The position numbers were made by a program, and so were the translations under genes. From the IMG/VR virus record IMGVR_UViG_3300043313_000271, positions 1 to 33,984 of that record: a stretch of DNA of 33,984 nt. One strand, given 5' to 3'. The stretch is from a virus. The notes beneath the pieces are model-generated. The model ran no database searches. It was not told the origin of the DNA and saw only the letters and a program-made list of their open reading frames with translations. Below, in pieces: positions 6,605 to 13,084 of the stretch. Numbering within the stretch: position 1 is the stretch's first letter; each line of letters opens with the position of its first letter.

Positions 6605-7265
6605 GGTCAATGAGATCTTTTACACACTGCAAGGCGAGGGCCCCGACTCCGGCTGTCCCGCTATCTTTGTTCGCTTGTCAAAATGTAATCTGCGCTGCTA
6701 CTTCTGTGACACCGAGTTCGAGACGGGCCAGGATATGCCACTGCCCATACTCATACTCGAGGTTCTCGAACTCGCGAAGGAACACGGGTGCAGGCTTGTC
6801 GTGATCACAGGGGGCGAACCCCTTTTGCAGAATATCGTGCCTTTCGTGCGACGCATGAATGAGTGCGGCATCTCCTGCTCGGTCGAGACCGCGGGCACCG
6901 TTGTGCTCCCCGAACTTTATACCGTGTTCGATCCCATGCGTTCGATCTCGGGTAACCTGATCGTGTGCAGCCCCAAGACTCCGAAGATCCACCCGGAGAT
7001 CGAACGATTGGTTGGCGCGTGGAAATATGTCGTCAAGGATGGTGAGGGTGATCAGTGGGGGCTGCCGTCGAAGTCAACGCAGGTCGTTGATCGAGACGTG
7101 ACTGTGTTCAAGCCCGTTTTCCCCGTTGTGGAGATCTGGGTCAACCCAATGGACGAGTATGACGCGGACAAGAACGAAGCGAACCTGAAGTGGGCGCGGG
7201 ACGTTGCATTGAGGCACGGCTACCGCATGGGAGTTCAATTACACAAACTGGCGGACGTTCGATAA
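6549..7265 (+). CDS. queE: 7-carboxy-7-deazaguanine synthase QueE (radical SAM)
   Basis: 238 residues, AAGGAAG before the ATG. QueE converts 6-carboxytetrahydropterin to 7-carboxy-7-deazaguanine using an iron-sulfur cluster and SAM. Cluster cysteines are C46, C50 and C53 in KCNLRCYFCDT, and the SAM-binding TGGEP lies near residues 87-91. N-terminal NEIFYTLQGEGPDSGCPAIFVR is the family signature. Length is normal. With folE and queD it makes the 7-deazaguanine core. It lies 14 kb from queD, among replication genes, which fits DNA modification better than tRNA queuosine. Confidence 0.93.
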   Translation: MFGKNQVSGPYNESGEQLRVNEIFYTLQGEGPDSGCPAIFVRLSKCNLRCYFCDTEFETGQDMPLPILILEVLELAKEHGCRLVVITGGEPLLQNIVPFVRRMNECGISCSVETAGTVVLPELYTVFDPMRSISGNLIVCSPKTPKIHPEIERLVGAWKYVVKDGEGDQWGLPSKSTQVVDRDVTVFKPVFPVVEIWVNPMDEYDADKNEANLKWARDVALRHGYRMGVQLHKLADVR

Positions 7266-8699
7266 ATGGCCGACACACTCAACCACGCGTTGCAAGAAAA
7301 CCTGATCACCCTGCTCTGTTATAACAACGAGCAGGGTAAGGTCGTTTCGAACATGCTCAATATCGAACTGATGGAGGGCGATTACCGCATGATCGCGGAA
7401 CGCGCCATTGACTATTGGCGCAAGTACAAGGCCGCACCCGGGGATCACACCGCCGACATGTTCGGCGACATCCTCGGAGACAAACACAACCGCAGGGGCA
7501 ACACGATCCGACGCCTGCTGCGCAACATGATCTCGCTGAGTGAGAACCTCAATACCAAGTACGTCATGGATCAGCTGCGTGACTTCTCGCGGCTGCAACG
7601 CTTCAAGCAAACGATTGTGGACTCGGCGGAGAAGCTGAACAACATTCAACAGGCGGCGCTGCCCGAGATCGAGGAGCTCTGGGACAAACTCCTGCGAACA
7701 CGCGAGGTCGATTTCCAAGCCGGCCTTCGTCTCAACGAGATCGGGCGCGTGCTCGCGCACCTGCAACAATTGCAGGCGGAGTTCCGATGCGGTATCAAGG
7801 AACTCGACCGTCGCCACTTCGTGCCGCAACGCGGCAAACTCATGCTGTTCGGTGGCGCAGCGGGCCGCGGCAAGACGTGGTACCTTGTTCATATCGGCAA
7901 ACACGCGCTGATGGACCGCAAGAAGGTCGTGCATCTGTCAGGCGAAATTGACGAGGAAGAAGTGCTGGGCCGTTACTACCAGAGCATCTTCTCCGTGTCG
8001 AAGCGCAGGGAGCCGGTCGAGATCACTTCATTCGAACGCGACCTGGAAGACTTCACGGGCCTTGCACGCTCTGACTACAAGCCGCAGTTTAGCCTTGAGG
8101 ACGATCTCGCCTCGCTCGAACTGACGGAGCATATGAACTCATTCGGACGCAAGGCCGAGAACCTTGTCGTCAAACGTTTCAAGCCGAACGAATGGACGGT
8201 GGGCCACATCCGCGCGTACCTTGACATGCTCGAGCAGACCGAGGGCTTCGTGCCTGACGTGATCATTCTCGACTACCTGGGGCTTTTGAAGAAGGACATT
8301 AAAAACATTCGCGGCAGCATGAGCATGAACTGCGAAGACCTGCGCGGCCTCATGATCGAACGCAACGCCGCGGGCGTCACGGCCCATCAATTGTCAAAGG
8401 CCGGCGAACTCGCAGTGATGGCCAAGGGCACGCACCTTGCGGAGGACTGGTCGATCATGGGCACGTGCGATAGCGTCGTGACGTACTCCTGCACCGACCT
8501 CGAGTTCGAGCATGGGCTTGGTCGAATGTTTGTCAGCAAGAACCGCAGCGACAAGGACAGGTTTCAGATCGTCGTCACGCAATCATATGCGGTCGGGCAA
8601 TTCGCGCTCGACTCCATGTTCATGAACCGCGACTACAAACAAGCCTTTGAAGACTTCGCAGGCTCGGAAGATGCGGAGGACAGCGACGATGAAGAATAG
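7266..8699 (+). CDS. DnaB-like replicative helicase
   Basis: 477 residues, ATG adjacent to the queE stop, weak ribosome binding site. The RecA-like ATPase domain starts near residue 170: Walker A GGAAGRGKT at 196-204, Walker B VIILDYLGLL at 332-341, and the downstream VTAHQLSKAGE element as in DnaB family sensor regions. The N-terminal ~165 residues are helical, as in DnaB N-domains, but diverged. C-terminal acidic tail (EDAEDSDDEE). It would form a ring that unwinds DNA ahead of the phage fork, working with the primase at 19252. The tail overlaps the next gene by 11 bases. Confidence 0.88.
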   Translation: MADTLNHALQENLITLLCYNNEQGKVVSNMLNIELMEGDYRMIAERAIDYWRKYKAAPGDHTADMFGDILGDKHNRRGNTIRRLLRNMISLSENLNTKYVMDQLRDFSRLQRFKQTIVDSAEKLNNIQQAALPEIEELWDKLLRTREVDFQAGLRLNEIGRVLAHLQQLQAEFRCGIKELDRRHFVPQRGKLMLFGGAAGRGKTWYLVHIGKHALMDRKKVVHLSGEIDEEEVLGRYYQSIFSVSKRREPVEITSFERDLEDFTGLARSDYKPQFSLEDDLASLELTEHMNSFGRKAENLVVKRFKPNEWTVGHIRAYLDMLEQTEGFVPDVIILDYLGLLKKDIKNIRGSMSMNCEDLRGLMIERNAAGVTAHQLSKAGELAVMAKGTHLAEDWSIMGTCDSVVTYSCTDLEFEHGLGRMFVSKNRSDKDRFQIVVTQSYAVGQFALDSMFMNRDYKQAFEDFAGSEDAEDSDDEE

Positions 8700-8850
8700 G
8701 TGGGACGGCGTTTGCGTGTGCGGCAAGGAAGAGGCTGACGGTGTGCGGTGTCGTTTCGGCGCGAGCCACCGGCCCCTGATACGCAAGCCGCGCGAAAGGG
8801 AGCGTCTCCCTGCGCCCCGCAAACGCGAACGTCTCGACGATGACGAGTAG
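8689..8850 (+). CDS. Small cysteine-pair protein with two RERL motifs
   Basis: 53 residues, GGAGG upstream. The N-terminal part holds CVCG and RC, a minimal metal-binding arrangement. The C-terminal half is highly charged and contains RERL twice (residues 37-40 and 46-49, in KPRERERLPAPRKRERL) before an acidic end DDDE. The string RERLP..RKRERL recurs in the unrelated protein ending at 15378. Followed by a bidirectional terminator. Function unknown. Confidence 0.65.
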   Translation: MKNRWDGVCVCGKEEADGVRCRFGASHRPLIRKPRERERLPAPRKRERLDDDE

Positions 8851-8861
8851 GCAAAGAAAAA

Positions 8862-8891
8862 CCCGGGAGGCTGAACCCCCCGGGCGTTTAG
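8862..8891. terminator. Bidirectional intrinsic terminator
   Basis: CCCGGGAGG (8862-8870) pairs with CCCCCCGGG (8876-8884), one central mismatch, loop CTGAA. On the minus strand it is followed by GTTTTTC, a proper T-tract, ending the minus gene at 8905; on the + strand GTTTAG follows. It separates two convergent genes. Confidence 0.75.
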
Positions 8892-8904
8892 TTTGGTCGT
8901 CGGA

Positions 8905-9180
8905 TCAGGCTGCGAGTTGTTCGCGCTCCTTCTTCGCGGGCTTCTTGGCCTTCGCCTTCGCGGGGGCCGCCTTTTTCGCGGTCGACTTCTTGCCCTTGTT
9001 CACGACCGCCTTCTTGCCCTTGCTCCACGACGAGCACCACGTGCGGGCCGTCGACTCCTGCAACCCGAGCGCCAGTGCCTTCTTCACTGCGGCCTCTCGG
9101 TCCTGCGCCTTGAGAAACACAATCGCGACCTTCTCCTTGTTCGAACCTTCGCGAATGTTCAACTGTGCTAATGTCGTCAT
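8905..9180 (-). CDS. Basic DNA-binding-type protein with histone H1-like tail
   Basis: 91 residues from ATG 9180, with AGGTGG upstream on the minus strand; a longer in-frame start at 9234 has no comparable site. Residues 1-55 form a helical domain ending in GLQESTARTWCSSWSKGKK. The rest is a Lys/Ala-rich tail (KKSTAKKAAPAKAKAKK) like histone H1 or bacterial HU-tail proteins, ending EREQLAA. The folded part resembles the N-terminal domain of the protein at 15381 (both end in a T...W.S.W.KG pattern). Probably binds DNA. One of few minus-strand genes. Confidence 0.75.
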   Translation of the reverse strand: MTTLAQLNIREGSNKEKVAIVFLKAQDREAAVKKALALGLQESTARTWCSSWSKGKKAVVNKGKKSTAKKAAPAKAKAKKPAKKEREQLAA

Positions 9181-9316
9181 GATAAACCACCTACTCTGAG
9201 TTACACAAACTGGCAATGTCGCCAGCCCCGGCATTATGGGTCAACCACGCGCGACGATCAAGCCCCCGAGTATGCGGTCCGCGTTAACGACTTTGGGTCA
9301 CAGGAACTGAAACCAA
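9181..9316. other. Divergent intergenic region
   Basis: 136 bases between the minus gene at 9180 and the + gene at 9317. It must hold promoters for at least the minus gene. A small inverted repeat TGGCAATGTCGCCA is present. No pair of promoter boxes stands out on either strand, and no small ORF with a ribosome binding site was found. Confidence 0.4.
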
Positions 9317-10975
9317 ATGGCTATATCGCCCCGAGCAGTCAAGGCATTTCATGCGCGACCCCACCGCGATTACTCCCTGTGGAAAAACCTGAGCGAGGAC
9401 GACATTGACTTTAGGATGTCGAAACTAGAAGTCCGCCCGCCGATATGGAACAAGCTTCGATATGATCAACGCGTCTGCTTCGTGATCGGCGCACGCAAGA
9501 AGCGGTTCGCGTTCTTCAACGAAACGGGCACAGGCAAAACGTTCCTCTCGCTCGCGCTCATGCGTTACTTCAAACGTACAGGCGAAACGAAATGCAACCT
9601 CGTCCTCGTCCCGAACAAGATCAACAAATGGGAATGGTTGGAAGAGGGCTTTCGAAAGCACACCCCGTCCATGGACTGCGTCGTGTTGCACGGCTCGACG
9701 GAAGGCAAGTGGGCCGCACTCGAGGAGAACCCCGATGCCGACGCATTCGTGGAAACCTATATGGGCTTCGTTCGCATGTGCTGCGACCTCAAGAAGGTGA
9801 CACGCAAACGCAAAGGCAAGAAGGTCAAGATCAATAAGCTCGTACCGAACAAGAAAAAGATCCGCGCGTTGATGAAACGTTTCGACGGTGTGTACCTTGA
9901 CGAGTCGACCTATGTCAAAAACAAAGCCGCGTTGCCGTGGCGTCTCTGCAATCAATTGAGCAAGGCGGCGAACGCGTTCTTCATCCTGACGGCGACCCCG
10001 TTCGGTCGCGACGTGACAGACGCATGGGGCCAGGCTTTTCTTGTCGACCGCGGGCAGACGTTGGGCGAAACGTTGGGCCTGTTCCGCGCAGCGTTCTTCG
10101 AGGAGAAGGAAGAGTATTGGGGCGGCAAGGAATACAAACTGACGAAGATCGGCAAGCGCATGTTCAGCGAGCGGCTTGATAACGTCTCGATTGCGTACCC
10201 GGCCGACGAGACGGTGATGCCTCATCTGACGCGCGTGCCGAAGTACGCTGTGCTCCCTGAGGCGGCCGAACAATATCTCGACCGCGCCAAGGACGCCATG
10301 AAGCAGGCCAAGGGCGACTTCCAAGCCCTGAAGAACGCGTTCCTGCGACTGCGACAAATCAGTTCGGGGTTCGTCGGGTTCAAGGATGACGACACGGGTG
10401 TCCGCGCGAAGTTCGAGTTCGACACGAACCCCAAGCTCGATCTGCTCGAGGCGTTGGTGACGACGTTCAAGCCGAACCATAAGTTCATCGTGTTTCACGA
10501 GTTCCAACACTCGAGTAAGGTCATCATGGCCAAGCTCAAGGAACTGGGGATCGGGGCCGTCGCCATCAATGGCATGACGAAGAAGAGCGACGAGGCACGC
10601 GCCGCGTTCAAGAACGATCCGAAGGTGCAGGCGCTCGTGCTATCAAACTCTGCGGGCGGGTACGGCCTCAACCTTCAATTCGCGAAGTACGGTATCTACT
10701 ACGAGAGCCCGGTCGGTGCGATCCTGCGCAAACAAACCGAGAAACGTTTCGACCGTCAATACTCCCTGCACAAGACGGTGATCCTATATGACCTGATCGT
10801 TCGCGGCACGGTCGATGAAAGCATATTGCGCTTTCACGCTGAGGGTCGGAGCCTGTGGAAGGCCATTCTCAACACGGGAGCCGAGGCCGTGTTCCGCACA
10901 CCGCGCAGTGTGAAACGTCGCGAGCGTGATCAATCACACCGCAGTGTGAAACGTCGCGAACGGTTGGCAGCGTGA
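9317..10975 (+). CDS. SNF2/DEAD-like superfamily 2 helicase
   Basis: 552 residues. Superfamily 2 motifs in order: a Q-like RYDQ (48-51), Walker A NETGTGKT (68-75), Walker B YLDEST (194-199, DEST in place of DEAH), motif III TATPFG (225-230), then a second RecA-like domain with FHEFQHS, SNSAGGYGLNLQFA and the arginine-rich motif QTEKRFDRQY. Likely an ATP-driven DNA translocase used in recombination, repair or origin remodelling, as in the SNF2-type proteins of other phages. The C-terminus repeats SVKRRER twice and ends RERLAA. An AT-rich region with a DnaA box follows. Confidence 0.88.
   Translation: MAISPRAVKAFHARPHRDYSLWKNLSEDDIDFRMSKLEVRPPIWNKLRYDQRVCFVIGARKKRFAFFNETGTGKTFLSLALMRYFKRTGETKCNLVLVPNKINKWEWLEEGFRKHTPSMDCVVLHGSTEGKWAALEENPDADAFVETYMGFVRMCCDLKKVTRKRKGKKVKINKLVPNKKKIRALMKRFDGVYLDESTYVKNKAALPWRLCNQLSKAANAFFILTATPFGRDVTDAWGQAFLVDRGQTLGETLGLFRAAFFEEKEEYWGGKEYKLTKIGKRMFSERLDNVSIAYPADETVMPHLTRVPKYAVLPEAAEQYLDRAKDAMKQAKGDFQALKNAFLRLRQISSGFVGFKDDDTGVRAKFEFDTNPKLDLLEALVTTFKPNHKFIVFHEFQHSSKVIMAKLKELGIGAVAINGMTKKSDEARAAFKNDPKVQALVLSNSAGGYGLNLQFAKYGIYYESPVGAILRKQTEKRFDRQYSLHKTVILYDLIVRGTVDESILRFHAEGRSLWKAILNTGAEAVFRTPRSVKRRERDQSHRSVKRRERLAA
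10906..10963 (+). repeat. Short direct repeat at the 3' end of the helicase gene
   Basis: The string CGCAGTGTGAAACGTCGCG occurs twice, with CAATCACAC (10931-10939) between the copies. It encodes the doubled SVKRRER peptide. Related strings occur at about 886-899 in the non-coding region and at 18234-18246. CAATCACAC is also the core of the operator-like cluster at 1295-1416, so these bases may act as a protein-binding site as well as code. Confidence 0.55.
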
Positions 10976-11105
10976 ATTTCGGATTGTCCGGAAATGTTAA
11001 AATTTTAATGATTTCGGGGGTGTGGATAACGGGGACAAACCCGCAAACCCTATAAAACAAGGGCCCCCAGTTCATGCGCTATTCAATTGACCTTGTTTTA
11101 TAGGG
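10976..11105. other. Candidate replication origin (DnaA box, AT-rich stretch, inverted repeat)
   Basis: Non-coding on the + strand and strikingly AT-rich for this DNA. It holds a hairpin (10976-10995), the 12-bp palindrome TTAAAATTTTAA (10997-11008), an exact consensus DnaA box (TGTGGATAA at 11021-11029, complement TTATCCACA) and a 15-bp inverted repeat (11048-11062 with 11091-11105). A DnaA box next to an AT-rich stretch is the usual layout of an origin opened by host DnaA. A regulated promoter region is the other reading; both could be true. Confidence 0.45.
11048..11105. repeat. Perfect 15-bp inverted repeat overlapping a promoter
   Basis: CCCTATAAAACAAGG at 11048-11062 and its exact complement at 11091-11105, separated by 28 bases. 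The right arm begins at the last two bases of the -35 and fills most of the spacer of the promoter at 11087-11114. It could be a two-site operator with DNA looping, or a long hairpin. Confidence 0.8.
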
Positions 11106-11294
11106 CTTTATAATAGGGGCGTAAATCGACGTTCGCATGGCCCTCTTGCCCCGGCGTCGTTTTAAGGGGACCGACAATAACAACCCGTTGCAGCCCCTCC
11201 AATGAGCGCAGTGATTGCGGTCAGGGCAGATCAGGCGGAGACCTCGCGCGTCAATCATTGACGTGGGCAGCCGAGCATCGACTCCCTGATCCAT
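11079..11294 (-). CDS. Possible small Cys/His protein, minus strand
   Basis: 71 residues from ATG 11294, with GGAGGG nine bases upstream on the minus strand. The middle holds CPDRNHCAHWRGC, a Cys/His cluster that could bind zinc, followed by a basic stretch (PLKRRRGKRAMR). Its translation start region (11281-11305) is identical over 25 bases to that of the sigma-like gene at 20460, which supports it as a real start. However, the frame runs antisense through the strong promoter at 11087-11114. A genuine gene or a decayed duplicate are both possible. Confidence 0.45.
   Translation of the reverse strand: MDQGVDARLPTSMIDARGLRLICPDRNHCAHWRGCNGLLLSVPLKRRRGKRAMRTSIYAPIIKPYKTRSIE
11087..11114 (+). 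promoter_or_regulatory. Near-consensus sigma-70 promoter driving the ribozyme operon
   Basis: TTGACC (11087-11092), 16-base spacer, perfect TATAAT (11109-11114). This is the best promoter seen in the window. The transcript would start near 11121 and run through the first ribozyme (11310) into the small-gene array. Overlap with the inverted-repeat arm suggests repression. The host's primary sigma factor could use it without phage factors, fitting early expression. Confidence 0.75.
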
Positions 11295-11309
11295 GTTTGT
11301 TTCCCTCCA

Positions 11310-11400
11310 TATCGAAACCCCTGCGATGCGCCGACAGAGTAATGGCATCAAGCGCGGGGTCTTGCACGTGTGGCGACGTGCGACTGATGATGACAGCCAC
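11310..11400 (+). ncRNA. Hammerhead-type ribozyme, copy 1
   Basis: Core in type II order: GAA (11314-11316), stem III from A11317 to U11360 (ACCCC/GGGGU with an extended inner hairpin), C17 at 11361, stem I (UU-GCACGU/ACGUGC-GA, 11362-11383), CUGAUGA (11384-11390). Predicted cut 11361|11362. Stem II is UAUC (11310-11313) with GACA (11392-11395), one mismatch, after one extra U. Loop I GUGGC (11370-11374) complements GCCAC (11396-11400), just before GGAG. This copy has the largest stem III and would cut off the ~240-base leader. Confidence 0.82.
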
Positions 11401-11413
11401 GGAGTAAAACGAC

Positions 11414-11611
11414 ATGACCAAGAAGGTAAAGCGCTTGAAGGGATTTCATTTGCTTGGCACGATACAAACGGAGACGATGCCGTGGGTACAGCGTGCGATT
11501 GACGCGGGGCGCCCAGTCCCGAAATGGATCGCAGAGCGCAGTGCCACGGAGAAGGAGTTCGAGGAGAACATGGCGTTGCGCGAAGCAGCGTTCCCTCAAA
11601 CGAAAAAGTAA
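11414..11611 (+). CDS. Small basic protein, first gene of the ribozyme operon
   Basis: 65 residues, GGAG (11401-11404) directly after the ribozyme pseudoknot strand. MTKKVKRLKGFHLLGTIQTE, then PWVQRAIDAGRPVPKWIAER and a charged helical tail (TEKEFEENMALREAAF). No known domain. After predicted cleavage its mRNA would begin 52 bases upstream, at 11362. The stop lies one base before the next ribozyme. Possibly an early host-takeover protein, by position only. Confidence 0.7.
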   Translation: MTKKVKRLKGFHLLGTIQTETMPWVQRAIDAGRPVPKWIAERSATEKEFEENMALREAAFPQTKK

Positions 11612-11612
11612 A

Positions 11613-11677
11613 TTGTCGAAACGGCCCACGGGCCGTCTGATGCGAGTGGCTCTTGCATCACTGATGATGACAAGCCA
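11613..11677 (+). ncRNA. Hammerhead-type ribozyme, copy 2
   Basis: Stem II UUGUC (11613-11617) with GACAA (11669-11673), five pairs; GAA 11618-11620; stem III ACGGCC/GGCCGU with loop CACG (11621-11636); C17 at 11637, predicted cut 11637|11638; stem I UGAUGC/GCAUCA (11638-11660); CUGAUGA 11661-11667; extra U 11668. Loop I UGGCU (11647-11651) complements AGCCA (11673-11677). GGAG follows at 11680. Confidence 0.87.
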
Positions 11678-11690
11678 ATGGAGAATGAGC

Positions 11691-11870
11691 ATGAAGTTCG
11701 TACAAACGATTGAGCGCAGTGAGCTGTCAGTGTCGGATCATGATTTTCAAAAGATCAAGGTCGGCAACGTGTACACGTTCAAAGGCGAGCGCGTTAAGGT
11801 GATCAAGAAGATGGTCCTCTGGGTTGGAGGATCAACGGTGAAGGTTCGCAGAATGTCGAAACGGGCATAA
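11691..11870 (+). CDS. Small beta-rich protein; its last codons lie inside a ribozyme
   Basis: 59 residues, GGAG upstream. The core LSVSDHDFQKIKVGNVYTF, then VKVIKKMVLWVGG and STVKVRR, looks like a small beta barrel and resembles the protein at 15995 (shared I..G.VY.F....V.V...VKV pattern). The last residues MSKRA and the stop codon are encoded by the next ribozyme: the UGUCGAAA core gives M-S-K and the UAA is the stem III loop. Translation to the end must unfold that ribozyme. Function unknown. Confidence 0.75.
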   Translation: MKFVQTIERSELSVSDHDFQKIKVGNVYTFKGERVKVIKKMVLWVGGSTVKVRRMSKRA

Positions 11871-11919
11871 GTGCCCGTCTGATGCGAGTGGCTCTTGCAT
11901 CACTGATGATGACAAGCCA
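11854..11919 (+). ncRNA. Hammerhead-type ribozyme, copy 3 (overlaps coding sequence)
   Basis: Stem II UGUC (11854-11857) with GACA (11911-11914); GAA 11858-11860; stem III ACGGGCA/UGCCCGU with loop UAAG (11861-11878), where UAA is the stop codon of the upstream gene; C17 at 11879, predicted cut 11879|11880; stem I UGAUGC/GCAUCA (11880-11902); CUGAUGA 11903-11909; extra U 11910. Loop I UGGCU (11889-11893) complements AGCCA (11915-11919). Only copy whose core codes for protein. Confidence 0.87.
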
Positions 11920-11932
11920 ATGGAGAGTAAAC

Positions 11933-12343
11933 ATGAAAACGAAAACATTCAAAACGATCACGGAACGCCTGGACCTCACTCCTCTTGAGAAGAAGTTCAT
12001 TCCAATCGTTCAGAACGTGGTCGGCACTGTTGTTACAACGGTCGATGCCGCGGGCCCATTGTCGCAAGACTTCGAATGCACGTTCGGTGTCGTTATGACT
12101 GAATGGTCTGCGCACTTCATAATGTGCAAGGTGACGGTGACGCCCAAAGATGAGACGACCATTGACGCGTTGAAAACGATCCTCGCACGACTCGAGAAGT
12201 TCGCGACATATGATGACATGCCGTGGCGCCACGCAAACAAGTGGTGGTTGATCGGTGACGGTGACGACGCCAACGCCGTTTATTTCGAGAAGGGTTCGTT
12301 TTGTATTTGGTTGCGTGGTTGGACAGAGAACCCGCACTGCTAA
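11933..12343 (+). CDS. Hypothetical protein in the ribozyme operon
   Basis: 136 residues from ATG 11933, GGAG upstream; the longer in-frame start at 11882 lies inside the ribozyme and is rejected. Mixed alpha/beta, with VVGTVVTTVDAAGPL, a beta-rich centre (HFIMCKVTVTPKDE), a helix (LKTILARLEKF) and a Trp-rich tail (HANKWWLIGDG, FCIWLRGW). No known domain. Stop codon TAA immediately precedes the next ribozyme. Predicted leader after cleavage: 53 bases. Confidence 0.72.
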   Translation: MKTKTFKTITERLDLTPLEKKFIPIVQNVVGTVVTTVDAAGPLSQDFECTFGVVMTEWSAHFIMCKVTVTPKDETTIDALKTILARLEKFATYDDMPWRHANKWWLIGDGDDANAVYFEKGSFCIWLRGWTENPHC

Positions 12344-12410
12344 TGTCGAAACCCCCTACCAAGGGGGTCTGCAACGATTGATCCCGTTGCACTGATGATG
12401 ACAGATCAAT
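12344..12410 (+). ncRNA. Hammerhead-type ribozyme, copy 4
   Basis: Stem II UGUC (12344-12347) with GACA (12400-12403); GAA 12348-12350; stem III ACCCCCU/AGGGGGU, loop ACCA (12351-12368); C17 at 12369, predicted cut 12369|12370; stem I UGCAACG/CGUUGCA (12370-12391); CUGAUGA 12392-12398; extra U 12399. Loop I AUUGAUC (12377-12383) pairs with GAUCAAU (12404-12410) over seven bases, directly against GGAG. The cleanest example in the array. Confidence 0.92.
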
Positions 12411-12421
12411 GGAGAATGAAC

Positions 12422-12679
12422 ATGAACATCTATACCGTATATTGTAACGCCGGTCGATACGATCTCAACGCACTCGTGCAAGCGAGGAGCGCGGCAATCG
12501 CAAAGAAGAAGGTCGAGCGGTTTGTGAAAACGCATTCGTTCTTGTGCGAAAATTATCGCGCGATGTCTGCTCGCTTCGCAGACGCAGCGTTCATAAAAGA
12601 AATGGACCTTCAAAACGAGGTTCGCAAGTTGAAGCGTGGCGACGCAACGACCATCGTCGTTTATGACGAAGGCACCTAG
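12422..12679 (+). CDS. Small protein in the ribozyme operon
   Basis: 85 residues, GGAG eight bases before ATG 12422. Starts with a short beta-like segment (NIYTVYCNAGRYDL), followed by basic helices (ARSAAIAKKKVERFVKTH) and a mixed C-terminus ending VVYDEGT. No recognised domain. It is followed by two short hairpins, 12684-12697 and 12700-12713, before the next ribozyme, which no other gene of the array has. Confidence 0.7.
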   Translation: MNIYTVYCNAGRYDLNALVQARSAAIAKKKVERFVKTHSFLCENYRAMSARFADAAFIKEMDLQNEVRKLKRGDATTIVVYDEGT

Positions 12680-12683
12680 TAGT

Positions 12684-12713
12684 GACCCCCTTGGGTCCCG
12701 TGGGAGCACCCAC
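12684..12713 (+). repeat. Two adjacent short hairpins between gene and ribozyme
   Basis: GACCC-CCTT-GGGTC (12684-12697) and GTGGG-AGCA-CCCAC (12700-12713). They lie between the stop at 12679 and ribozyme copy 5. They may protect the mRNA 3' end or act as a weak attenuator within the operon; no T-run follows. Confidence 0.5.
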
Positions 12714-12714
12714 A

Positions 12715-12784
12715 TGTCGAAACCCCCGGTCCAAACGGGGGTCTGTCACGATTGATCCCGTGGCACTGATGATGACAGATCAAT
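12715..12784 (+). ncRNA. Hammerhead-type ribozyme, copy 5
   Basis: Stem II UGUC (12715-12718) with GACA (12774-12777); GAA 12719-12721; stem III ACCCCCG/CGGGGGU, loop GUCCAAA (12722-12742); C17 at 12743, predicted cut 12743|12744; stem I UGUCACG/CGUGGCA (12744-12765, one U-G pair); CUGAUGA 12766-12772; extra U 12773. Loop I AUUGAUC (12751-12757) pairs with GAUCAAU (12778-12784). The different stem III loop and inner pair keep the fold. Confidence 0.9.
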
Positions 12785-12795
12785 GGAGAATGAAC

Positions 12796-13002
12796 ATGAC
12801 ACATGAACAGGCACTCGCACACGTACTCGATATAGCGTCGCGGTTCGGCGAAAATGTTGAAGAAGGTTTTGCGCAACGAGTGCAAGCCTCTGACAGTGAC
12901 GAAGTCTGTGCCTACAACGCAGATCAATCGGGCGCCGACTTAGAGGAAGTGATTTTAGTTCGCGATTTGTGGCGCGCGGTCGAAGTGTTGCAAAAGAAAT
13001 GA
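12796..13002 (+). CDS. Small acidic protein in the ribozyme operon
   Basis: 68 residues, GGAG upstream. Mainly helical and acidic: MTHEQALAHVLDIASRFGEN, then SDSDEVCAYNADQSGADLEEV and the C-terminal helix LVRDLWRAVEVLQKK. No known domain. The stop is two bases before the next ribozyme. Predicted leader 52 bases. Confidence 0.7.
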   Translation: MTHEQALAHVLDIASRFGENVEEGFAQRVQASDSDEVCAYNADQSGADLEEVILVRDLWRAVEVLQKK

Positions 13003-13004
13003 AA

Positions 13005-13071
13005 TGTCGAAACCCCCTACCAAGGGGGTCTGGTACGATTGGTTATCGTGCCACTGATGATGACAAACCAA
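13005..13071 (+). ncRNA. Hammerhead-type ribozyme, copy 6
   Basis: Stem II UGUC (13005-13008) with GACA (13062-13065); GAA 13009-13011; stem III ACCCCCU/AGGGGGU, loop ACCA (13012-13029); C17 at 13030, predicted cut 13030|13031; stem I UGGUACGAU/AUCGUGCCA (13031-13053); CUGAUGA 13054-13060; extra U 13061. Loop I UGGUU complements AACCA (13066-13070); both strands differ from the other copies yet still match. Confidence 0.9.
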
Positions 13072-13084
13072 ATGGAGAAACAAA

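Noticed and set aside
9425-10510. 361-residue minus-strand frame inside the SNF2-like gene
   Set aside because: It is the antisense shadow of a gene with clear helicase motifs, and it has no ribosome binding site or recognisable domain.
11079-11692. Frames across ribozyme copies 1 and 2 on either strand (for example 11348-11692 minus)
   Set aside because: They run through conserved ribozyme structure and antisense to the supported small genes.
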